A stretch of DNA of 64,000 bases from contig CACGLI010000001.1 in NCBI GenBank assembly GCA_902573865.1, forward strand, positions 1 through 64,000. Direction: 5' to 3'. Under the pieces are notes generated by a model, which was not told where the DNA came from, did not search any database, and was given only the letters and a program-made list of their open reading frames with translations. Position numbers and translations under genes: made by a program. The number at the start of each line of letters is the position of its first letter. Position 1 is the stretch's first letter. Positions 18,950-26,142 of this stretch are shown one piece after another. Source of the DNA: an uncultured Pelagibacteraceae bacterium (GTDB taxonomy: Bacteria > Pseudomonadota > Alphaproteobacteria > Pelagibacterales > Pelagibacteraceae).

Positions 18950-20311
18950 ATGGATTTAACAAAAGGTTCAATTTGGCAACTTTTAAGAAAAGTAACTATA
19001 CCTGCTAGTACTGGATCTCTTTTTCAAACTTTTTATAATCTAGTTGATACTTATTTTGCTGGAAGAATTTCTCCAGAAGCATTAGCAGCAATAGCAAAAT
19101 CTTGGCCAATTTATTTTATAGCAATAGCAGTAGCTGTTGGTATTGGAGCCGGCACCACAGCTTTAATAAGTAATTCTATAGGAGCCAAAGAAGACAAAAA
19201 AGCTTCTATGTATGTTGCGCAGTCTATAGTACTAGCAATTGTTATCTCGATTTTTGTAACTTTATTTGGTTTAAATTTTTCCGATGAACTTTTAAGAATT
19301 ATGGGTTCTACTGAAGAAAGTATAATTTTAACTCGCGAATACTTAGACATAATATTTTTTGGAGCCATAATTGTGTTAGTTCAGTTGTCTTTAAATGGTA
19401 CTTTGAATGCGCAAGGTGATACAAAAAGTTATAGAAATGTATTAATATTTACCTTCTTCTTAAATATTTTTCTTAATCCCTTATTTATTTTTGGTTATGG
19501 ATTCATACCTGCATTTGGTATAGCTGGTTTAGCTATTGCTACACTAGTTTCTCAGTGTGTTGGTTTAATATATTTAGCCAATAAAGTTTATTGTTGTAAA
19601 CTAAAAAAATTTCTTTACTCAGAATGTTTTAAACCAAAAATTGATTATTTAAGCACGCTATTCAAACAATCAGTGCCAATAATGTTTACAATGCTGATGA
19701 TAATGTTTGGAGTATTTAATATTTTTTATTTTGTTGGGCAATTTGGAGAATTAGCGACAGCAGGTTATGGTACTGCTGTAAGAATTGAGCAAGTTTTACT
19801 ACTTCCAGTCATAGGATTAAACACTGCTGTTCTGTCAATTGCCGGTCAAAATTTTGGTGCTAAAATGCATTTTAGAGTTAAAGAGGTTTACGGAAAAGCT
19901 TTAATGTTTGGTTCAGGATTCATGGTGTTAGCGGGTATTTTTGTTTATTTAACATCAGAAATCATTATTTCTTTTTTTACTAACGACTTAGAAGTTATCC
20001 AAAGAGGAGCACTTTATTTACAAGTTGCAGCTTTAATTGGACCTGTGTATCCAGTATTTTTTATAACCTCAGCTTTATTTCAGGCACTTAAAAGACCAAT
20101 TTATAGTTTATACATGACGATACTTAGACTTACTCTAATACCATTTATGTCACTTTGGTATGTCATAAACATTAGAAATGGTGAATACCAAGATATTTTT
20201 TATACAATTTTGGTAACAAACTGGATGATGGGATTAGTTGTATTAACTTTTGTACCGTTTTTTTTGAAGAGAATATTTAAGATTTCCTTAAAAAAATTAT
20301 TTGTATTTTAG
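18950..20311 (+). CDS. MATE-family multidrug/metabolite exporter
   Basis: 453 residues with about twelve hydrophobic segments in two related halves. N-terminal PASTGSLFQTFYNLVDTYFAG and mid-protein LLPVIGLNTAVLSIAGQNFGA are typical of NorM/DinF-like MATE antiporters. Such proteins export cationic compounds using Na+ or H+ gradients; the substrate is unknown. It ends convergently, overlapping the ABC permease gene by 15 bases. Confidence 0.9.
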   Translation: MDLTKGSIWQLLRKVTIPASTGSLFQTFYNLVDTYFAGRISPEALAAIAKSWPIYFIAIAVAVGIGAGTTALISNSIGAKEDKKASMYVAQSIVLAIVISIFVTLFGLNFSDELLRIMGSTEESIILTREYLDIIFFGAIIVLVQLSLNGTLNAQGDTKSYRNVLIFTFFLNIFLNPLFIFGYGFIPAFGIAGLAIATLVSQCVGLIYLANKVYCCKLKKFLYSECFKPKIDYLSTLFKQSVPIMFTMLMIMFGVFNIFYFVGQFGELATAGYGTAVRIEQVLLLPVIGLNTAVLSIAGQNFGAKMHFRVKEVYGKALMFGSGFMVLAGIFVYLTSEIIISFFTNDLEVIQRGALYLQVAALIGPVYPVFFITSALFQALKRPIYSLYMTILRLTLIPFMSLWYVINIRNGEYQDIFYTILVTNWMMGLVVLTFVPFFLKRIFKISLKKLFVF

Positions 20312-21031
20312 TTTATTTTCCAATTTCCTGACAAAATAAGACACAAGCAAGATCAACACTAAGTATTCTAAAATTAAAAAAGTATATATTTCGAGAGGCC
20401 TGTAGGTAGTTGTAACTAATTCATTAGCTTTTCTTGTTAAGTCTCCTATACCGATAATTGATACCAACGAAGACATTTTTAAAACATACACAAATTGATT
20501 TCCCATAGCTGGTAACACAACTTTAATTGCTTGTGGTAGAATTACTAATCTCATTTTTTTCCAAAAATTCATTCCTAGTGAGTCAGATACCTCGTGTTGA
20601 CCTTTAGAAATTGAATTTATCCCTGCTCTAAAGATCTCTGCTTGAAAAGCACTTTCACTTATTGTTAAAGCAATTATACCAGATACAAATGGCGAGAAAC
20701 TTAACCCAATCATTATTGGAAGGCCATAATAAATCCAAAGAATTAAAACTAATAAAGGAATTGCTCTAATGATTTCGACATAAGCTATGTTAAAATAACT
20801 TAAAAATTTATTATTTGAAAGCGATGGTAGGGCAACAACCAAGCCTATAATCATTGCCAAAATTATTGATACTACCGATATATATATAGTAGTGGTTATT
20901 CCACTGATTAAAAATTTAAGATTTGTTAATCCCTCTATATTTTCAGGACTAAGAATATACCATCCCCATTCATAGTTTGAGTTACATCCCTGTAACAAAA
21001 TAAACAATGAGACTAGTTTTAAAATCTTCAC
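20297..21031 (-). CDS. Polar amino acid ABC transporter permease with lipobox-like N terminus
   Basis: 244 residues of the HisM/GlnP type. The EAA-loop signature is in ISKGQHEVSDSLGMNFWKKMRLVILPQAIKVVLPAMGNQF near residues 150-190; the proline-rich RAIPLLVLILW motif is present. The N terminus is unusual. A short hydrophobic stretch ends LLQGC at Cys16, followed by a predicted periplasmic stretch (NSNYEWGWYILSPENIEG) before the first core helix. The binding protein gene lies 41 bases upstream. No ATPase gene is adjacent. Confidence 0.9.
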   Translation of the reverse strand: MKILKLVSLFILLQGCNSNYEWGWYILSPENIEGLTNLKFLISGITTTIYISVVSIILAMIIGLVVALPSLSNNKFLSYFNIAYVEIIRAIPLLVLILWIYYGLPIMIGLSFSPFVSGIIALTISESAFQAEIFRAGINSISKGQHEVSDSLGMNFWKKMRLVILPQAIKVVLPAMGNQFVYVLKMSSLVSIIGIGDLTRKANELVTTTYRPLEIYTFLILEYLVLILLVSYFVRKLENKLKYK

Positions 21032-21072
21032 TAACTGACTATATTTATAAATGGAAGGTATTTAAACTTAAA

Positions 21073-21852
21073 TTATAAACTATTTAAATTATATTTTGCC
21101 TCTAAAGTCATAAAAAAACCAGAGGATTGTTTTCTTTTTATCCAATTACTTACATAATCGTTCCAAATTTTATCGCCTTTTGGAACCATCATAGCTAGAA
21201 ACGCAGGATTTTTTCCACCATCTGGAACAATAGCCAACTGGGGGTATTTGATAATTAATTTATTAGCCTCCAATGAACTAGTTATATTTCCATCTGCTCT
21301 TCCTGCTAAGACCTCTTGGAAATCTCTAGCTGGTGCTTCTATTGATCTTAACTTGGATTTTGGAAAAAATTCTTTAGCTTTTTCCTCTTGTGATGTGCCA
21401 AGTGTAGTCGCTATCGTAACCTTTTTATTATTTAACGACTCCCATGTTTGGAATTTTTTAAGATTTTTTTTAAGTACTAAAGGAACTGTACCATATTTAA
21501 AATAAGTAGCTGTAAAACCAGCAACTTCAGCTCTTTTAGGAGTTTTGGTTACGCTTGTTGAAATATCGTATCTATCAGCAGTAATTCCTGCCACTATTGT
21601 TTTCCATTCAGCAGGTACAAATTTTACTTTCACGCCCATGTCTTTTGCAAGCTCTTTCATAACATCAATATCAAAACCTTTATATTTGTTTGTGGCCGGA
21701 TCTTTCATTGACATCGGATCCCAGTCTCCAGTTGTTCCTACTCTTAACTCTCCACTTTTCTTTATTGCTGCAAGCTTAGAATTTGCGTGGCCATCCGCAT
21801 AGCTTATGGTGGATATTAATGAAATAATTATTGTTGCTATTATTTTTTTCAT
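21073..21852 (-). CDS. Amino-acid-type ABC transporter periplasmic binding protein
   Basis: 259 residues (SBP family 3). The signal peptide covers about residues 1-19, with probable cleavage after SYA. The mature part starts with the typical [19 protein letters not shown] and [15 protein letters not shown]. The region [18 protein letters not shown] resembles PheC-type cyclohexadienyl dehydratases, which share this fold, but the adjacent permease favours transport. The ligand is not determined. It is first in a two-gene minus-strand operon and divergent from umuD. Confidence 0.88.
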   Translation of the reverse strand: MKKIIATIIISLISTISYADGHANSKLAAIKKSGELRVGTTGDWDPMSMKDPATNKYKGFDIDVMKELAKDMGVKVKFVPAEWKTIVAGITADRYDISTSVTKTPKRAEVAGFTATYFKYGTVPLVLKKNLKKFQTWESLNNKKVTIATTLGTSQEEKAKEFFPKSKLRSIEAPARDFQEVLAGRADGNITSSLEANKLIIKYPQLAIVPDGGKNPAFLAMMVPKGDKIWNDYVSNWIKRKQSSGFFMTLEAKYNLNSL

Positions 21853-21912
21853 GCTTCTTGTTTATTACAATTTTAATTTTTTATCTTTGTGCATTTTGAC
21901 CCAATTAACATC

Positions 21913-21940
21913 TTGACGTTTAACAACTTTATAATATACA
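21913..21940 (+). promoter_or_regulatory. Probable sigma70 promoter of umuDC
   Basis: TTGACG (21913-21918) and TATACA (21935-21940) are separated by 16 bases. This places the transcription start near 21947, inside the SOS box, with only about 15 bases of leader before the umuD ATG. A second TATAAT at 21930-21935 is too close to the -35 box (11 bases). The boxes are seen directly; use as a promoter is inferred. Confidence 0.5.
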
Positions 21941-21945
21941 TATAA

Positions 21946-21960
21946 GAACAAAACAAGAAC
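21946..21960 (+). promoter_or_regulatory. LexA (SOS) box, alphaproteobacterial type
   Basis: GAAC-N7-GAAC at 21946-21960 is the reverse complement of GTTC-N7-GTTC, the direct-repeat LexA operator established for alphaproteobacteria. It lies three bases before the umuD start codon and over the predicted transcription start, an ideal repressor position. umuDC is a classical SOS target. No lexA gene is in this window. Confidence 0.8.
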
Positions 21961-21963
21961 ATT

Positions 21964-22359
21964 ATGAAAATAAAAGTCCCATATTATATACATAAAGTAG
22001 GTGCTGGTTTTCCATCGCCAGCAACAGATTATATAGAGGATGATGTAGACTTGAATTCTCATCTAATAAAAAATGCACCAGCAACTTTTATAATAAGAGT
22101 TCAAGGCAAATCCATGAAAGAAGTTGGCATTCACGATGGCGATCTTTTAATAGTAGATAGAAGTTTAGTAGCAAAAAATCTTTCAACAGTAGTGGCTAAC
22201 GTTGGAGAAGAACTAGTAGTAAAAACATTAATAAAAGAGAAAACCGGTAATTATTTAACTTCAGGATCAAAAAATACTTCTGGGAAAATAAAACTTCAGG
22301 AAAATCCTGAGGTAATCGTCTGGGGAGTTGTAACTTATGTCATACATCAATTGCATTAG
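21964..22359 (+). CDS. umuD: UmuD-type S24 peptidase, DNA polymerase V accessory subunit
   Basis: 131 residues. The self-cleavage site is AG at residues 14-15, followed by FPSPATDYIEDDVDLN. The catalytic Ser is S50 (GKSM) and the general base K87 (VVKTL). The Ser-Lys spacing of 37 equals that of E. coli UmuD (S60/K97), so the N-terminal arm is just ten residues shorter. RecA-stimulated cleavage would give UmuD', which joins UmuC. It overlaps umuC by 23 bases. No DNA-binding domain is present, so it is not LexA. Confidence 0.93.
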   Translation: MKIKVPYYIHKVGAGFPSPATDYIEDDVDLNSHLIKNAPATFIIRVQGKSMKEVGIHDGDLLIVDRSLVAKNLSTVVANVGEELVVKTLIKEKTGNYLTSGSKNTSGKIKLQENPEVIVWGVVTYVIHQLH

Positions 22360-23623
22360 AAGAAATAGGAATAAGATAGCACTGGTAGATTGTAATTCAT
22401 TCTATGTTTCTTGTGAAAGATTATTTAATCCCAAGATAGAAAAAAAACCAGTAGTAGTTTTATCAAACAATGACGGTTGTGTTATATCTAGGTCGCAAGA
22501 GGCAAAGTCAATGGGGATAAAAATGGGTGAACCATATTTTAAAGTAAAACATTTAGTAAAAAAAAATAAAATTGAAGTTTTCTCTTCCAATTATGCTTTG
22601 TACGGAGATTTATCAAGAAGAGTAATGAAAGTATTAAAAACATTTTCACCACAAGTTGAAATATACTCAATAGATGAAGCTTTTATTGATCTATCCTTTA
22701 TGGATGAAAAAGGAGTAGAGGAATATGGAAAAGAGATAAGAGAAAAAGTTTTGAAGTGGGTTGGAATACCTACTAGTGTAGGTATAGCATCCACAAAAAC
22801 CCTAAGCAAGGTTGCTAATCATATCGCAAAAAAAGAAAGAAATGGAGTTATGTATTTAGATAAAAACATAGACTTAATTTTAAAAAATTTTCCAATTGAA
22901 GATGTTTGGGGTGTAGGAAAACAATTATCAAAATTTTATAAGAAAAATGATATAAAAACTGCATACGATTTAAAAAATGCATCAAGCACATGGGTTAAAA
23001 AGGGTACAAATGTATTAGGAGCAAAAACTGCAATGGAGTTGAGAGAAGTGCCCTGCATAAATTTACAAATAGACCAAGAAAAAAGAAAAAATTGTTGTGT
23101 ATCCCGTTCATTTGGTAGGAAAGTGGACAACATTAATGAACTAGAGGAGGCAGTTATAACTCACTGTTTAAATGCTGCAGAAAAAATTAGAGCAGACAAT
23201 CAAGTTGCAAAAACAATAACAGTTTTCATAAGAACAAGCCCATTTGATAAAAGTAAAAGATATTATTCGAATTCAAGAACTTTAGATTTTCCAATAGCAA
23301 CTAGCAATAGTATAGAAATGATCAAACAAGCTGTAAGGGCTCTTAATGATATTTATAAATATGGTTATATGTATCAAAAAGCTGGAGTAATACTATCAAA
23401 CTTAAAAGACTCTAAGAACAATCAAGAAAATTTATTAACTCCTTTATTAGAAGATAAATCAAAAACATTAATGAAAGCAATTGACTACACAAACACAAAA
23501 TATGGAAGATACGCGATTAGCATAGCACAAGCAGGACTTAGTAAAGGATGGAAAATGAGAAGGGAGCATTCATCAAAGATTGATACAGCTTCATTTGACT
23601 CATTACCAACTATTGATATATAG
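22337..23623 (+). CDS. umuC: DNA polymerase V catalytic subunit UmuC (Y family)
   Basis: 428 residues, full length. The palm motifs are ALVDCNSFYVSCERLFNP near residue 15 and YSIDEAFIDLS near residue 110, supplying metal-binding Asp/Glu residues. GIASTKTLSKVANHIAKK and a little-finger domain follow, and a C-terminal UmuC tail (DYTNTKYGRYAISIAQAG) is present. It performs translesion synthesis with UmuD'. The start lies inside umuD; only one base separates its stop from the TPP riboswitch. Confidence 0.95.
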   Translation: MSYINCIRRNRNKIALVDCNSFYVSCERLFNPKIEKKPVVVLSNNDGCVISRSQEAKSMGIKMGEPYFKVKHLVKKNKIEVFSSNYALYGDLSRRVMKVLKTFSPQVEIYSIDEAFIDLSFMDEKGVEEYGKEIREKVLKWVGIPTSVGIASTKTLSKVANHIAKKERNGVMYLDKNIDLILKNFPIEDVWGVGKQLSKFYKKNDIKTAYDLKNASSTWVKKGTNVLGAKTAMELREVPCINLQIDQEKRKNCCVSRSFGRKVDNINELEEAVITHCLNAAEKIRADNQVAKTITVFIRTSPFDKSKRYYSNSRTLDFPIATSNSIEMIKQAVRALNDIYKYGYMYQKAGVILSNLKDSKNNQENLLTPLLEDKSKTLMKAIDYTNTKYGRYAISIAQAGLSKGWKMRREHSSKIDTASFDSLPTIDI

Positions 23624-23624
23624 G

Positions 23625-23698
23625 TATCCATGGGGTGTCTGAACGACTGAGATCATACCCAAAGAACCTGACCGGTAATTCAGTGAGGGATTAATGGA
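23625..23698 (+). promoter_or_regulatory. TPP (THI-box) riboswitch
   Basis: The conserved thiamin-pyrophosphate aptamer core is readable: GGGGTGTC (23632-23639), CTGAGA (23647-23652), ATACCC, GAACCTGA (23664-23671), then a GGTAAT and GAGGGA end (23685-23690). The P3 arm is reduced to GTC/GAC around a TGAAC loop. TCCAT (23627-23631) can pair with ATGGA (23694-23698), which would place the thiV start codon in stem P1. Translation would then be blocked when TPP is bound. The aptamer match is direct; the AUG-sequestering mechanism is inferred. Confidence 0.88.
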
Positions 23699-25142
23699 AA
23701 CAACATACTTAACTTCGCAGACCTCTTTAATGGTAATCCTTCTTGTAGGATTTTTTTTTGTGATATTAGGTTATACAAATTCAAAAAAAAACGCAGATAA
23801 TAATAGTCATATAGTCGGTAATAGAGATGAAAATATTCTTTCTTTAACAGCAAGCTTGTCAGCATCAGCACTAGGTGCATGGATATTATTTGGGCCAGCG
23901 TCAGCAGCAACTTGGGGAGGAATAGGCGCAGTAATAGGTTATTCATGTGGAACAGCGGCACCAATGTTATTTTTGTTAAATTTTGGGCCAAAAATTAGAA
24001 AAGAATTTCCTAAAGGTATGTCAATAACTGATTTTGTAAAAAAAAGATTTGGATTAGATATTTTAAAGATAATTTTAATTCTAATCTTATTTTATTTAAC
24101 GATTTTTTTGATAGCAGAAGTAACAGCAATTGCTTTTTTATTAAACCTAATCTCAAATACACCTTTATGGATAACATCTGGATTAACTTTATTAATCTGT
24201 CTACTTTATATAATAAAAGGAGGTTTTAAGCTCTCAATTATTACTGATAAATATCAATTTTCAATTATTGTTGTATTAATTTTGTTTTCCTTATTTTTAA
24301 TTTTAAAAAATTTAGAAATGAATAGTTTTGAATTAATTAGGAAAAATGCTCCTAAACTTTTAAGTGAAAAATACCTTTTAAATTATACCGCTGGTTTAAC
24401 TTTTTTCATAGCAGTAGCCGCAACCAATTTGTTTCATCAAGGTAATTGGCAAAGAGTATTCGCTGCAAAAGATAATTTAATTTTAAAAAAAAGTTTGATT
24501 TATTCATCAATAATTTCATTCTTAATAGTTTTTTGGATGGGTTATACAGGTTTGATATCATTTTCACTGGATCCTAATGTGAGTCCAGATTTAGCATTTT
24601 TTAACTTAATATTTTCTAATAATAGTTTTGTAATTATTATTATATTGATTTTAGCTTTGGCATTAACACTGAGTACCATTGATACATTAATTAACGCTAT
24701 CTCAAGTTTATTGATTATAAATGGAAAAGAAATAAATGGATATTTTATGGGAGCAGAAATAAAAAATAAAGTTAATAAACTTATATTGGTATTAAGCATT
24801 TTTGTTTTTATCCTATCTTCTAGGGGATATAGTATTTTATATTTATTTTTACTCGCTGATCTTCTTTGTTGTGCTGCAGTTATTACGATATTTTACGGTT
24901 TTATAAATAAAAAATTCAATATTAAACTAGCCAAAATTTCAATTATATCAGGTTTGATATCTGGGTTATTATTTTTTCCAAACCAATCATTTCAATCTAG
25001 CTTATTAGTAGGTAATCTTTTTTCTCTGGATAATTTTAACCAACTTATTTCAACGAATTTGCTTTTTATTTCATTCATGGTAGCGTTGGTTGTGCCCTTA
25101 ATTATTATTATGTGTTATTCTTTACGCAATTCATTAAGATAA
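23694..25142 (+). CDS. thiV: Sodium:solute symporter under TPP control, probable thiamin-pyrimidine transporter
   Basis: 482 residues with about thirteen hydrophobic segments, SSS family (SLTASLSASALGAWILFGPA near residue 44; later TNLFHQGNWQRVFAAKD). A TPP riboswitch directly at its start codon ties it to thiamin supply. In SAR11 a riboswitch-linked SSS transporter named ThiV has been proposed to import HMP, the pyrimidine precursor these cells need. Substrate assignment rests on that context, not on sequence alone. Its end overlaps rarD by 28 bases on the opposite strand. Confidence 0.82.
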   Translation: METTYLTSQTSLMVILLVGFFFVILGYTNSKKNADNNSHIVGNRDENILSLTASLSASALGAWILFGPASAATWGGIGAVIGYSCGTAAPMLFLLNFGPKIRKEFPKGMSITDFVKKRFGLDILKIILILILFYLTIFLIAEVTAIAFLLNLISNTPLWITSGLTLLICLLYIIKGGFKLSIITDKYQFSIIVVLILFSLFLILKNLEMNSFELIRKNAPKLLSEKYLLNYTAGLTFFIAVAATNLFHQGNWQRVFAAKDNLILKKSLIYSSIISFLIVFWMGYTGLISFSLDPNVSPDLAFFNLIFSNNSFVIIIILILALALTLSTIDTLINAISSLLIINGKEINGYFMGAEIKNKVNKLILVLSIFVFILSSRGYSILYLFLLADLLCCAAVITIFYGFINKKFNIKLAKISIISGLISGLLFFPNQSFQSSLLVGNLFSLDNFNQLISTNLLFISFMVALVVPLIIIMCYSLRNSLR

Positions 25143-25990
25143 ATAAAAACAGCAACCCAAATTATTACAAAACCAAAAAATTTTTCCAAAGTTAATATTT
25201 CACCAAAATATGTAATCCCTAATAAAAATTGAGATGTAGGAGTTAAAAATAAAATCATACTTGCTGGACCTATACCAATGATTTTAAAACCGAGAGTGTA
25301 TAAAAACAAAGGAACCAAAGTCATAAACCCAGACCAAAATAAATAGAACGATAAAAGAGGCTCTTTATATGAAAATACATTTATATTTAATTTCATTAAA
25401 TAAATAAATAAGATGACAGCTATTGGTGAAATTAATAAAGTTTCTATTAAAAGACCAATATCAGGTGATACTTTAATTTTTTTTCTAATAAGTCCATATA
25501 AACTAAAGGTAATTGCTACTGTTAGACCAATCCATGGTAGCTCACCTAATTTTAACAAAAAATAAAGTAATGATATGATAACCAAAATTACCGCAATAAA
25601 TTGGTTTTTATTTAACTTTTCTCTCAAAAATATTTTACCTAAAAAAACACTTATTATTGGATAAATATAATAACCTAAACTAGAGTCTAATAGTCTATTA
25701 ACGCTAACAGCGTAAAGCCATGTTCCCCAATTAATACTGACTAATAATCCAGATATAAAAAAAAGAAGAAATTGATTTTTCTTTTTTTTTATAATTTTAA
25801 GAAACTCTGGCCATTTTTTATAAATACTGGTTGTGATTAATAATAGAACAGCAGTCCATATAGTTCTATGAACAGTAAGTTCAATATATGACGCAAATGA
25901 AACAAATTTAAAAAAAATTGTACCTACTACTCCCCACCAAAGTGAAGCAAATGCAGCATAAAAAATTCCAGATAACTGTTTTTGTTGCAT
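25115..25990 (-). CDS. rarD: RarD-type EamA/DMT permease
   Basis: 291 residues with ten hydrophobic helices. N-terminal GIFYAAFASLWWGVVGTIFFKF and NWGTWLYAVSVNRLLDSSLGYYI match RarD rather than general EamA paralogues. RarD was named in chloramphenicol resistance; natural substrates are unknown. It is divergent from the tRNA-Ser gene, and its 3' end overlaps thiV. Confidence 0.85.
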   Translation of the reverse strand: MQQKQLSGIFYAAFASLWWGVVGTIFFKFVSFASYIELTVHRTIWTAVLLLITTSIYKKWPEFLKIIKKKKNQFLLFFISGLLVSINWGTWLYAVSVNRLLDSSLGYYIYPIISVFLGKIFLREKLNKNQFIAVILVIISLLYFLLKLGELPWIGLTVAITFSLYGLIRKKIKVSPDIGLLIETLLISPIAVILFIYLMKLNINVFSYKEPLLSFYLFWSGFMTLVPLFLYTLGFKIIGIGPASMILFLTPTSQFLLGITYFGEILTLEKFFGFVIIWVAVFIYLNELRKE

Positions 25991-26044
25991 GATAAATTTG
26001 GTGCAATATAGTGAAAATTTTATTATAAAGATATAAATACTTAA

Positions 26045-26140
26045 GGTGAGATGGGTGAGTTGGTTTAAACCATCGGTTTGCTAAACCGACGTACGGTTGA
26101 AAAGCCGTACCGAGGGTTCGAATCCCTCTCTCACCGCCAG
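26045..26140 (+). tRNA. tRNA-Ser (anticodon GCU)
   Basis: The acceptor stem GGTGAGA pairs with TCTCACC, followed by discriminator G and an encoded CCA (26138-26140). The anticodon arm is TCGGT-TTGCTAA-ACCGA, giving anticodon GCU, which reads AGU/AGC serine codons. A long class II variable arm (TACGG/CCGTA) and the T arm GAGGG-TTCGAAT-CCCTC are clear. It lies between two minus-strand genes. Confidence 0.97.
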
Positions 26141-26142
26141 AA

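Noticed and set aside
21073-21852. Cyclohexadienyl dehydratase (PheC) instead of a binding protein
   Set aside because: Sequence features are shared with PheC, but the signal peptide and the adjacent cognate permease favour a transporter component. Kept only as an alternative.
21930-21935. Perfect TATAAT before umuD as the -10 box
   Set aside because: Only 11 bases from the TTGACG box; the TATACA at 21935-21940 gives normal spacing, although an extended or different -35 cannot be excluded.
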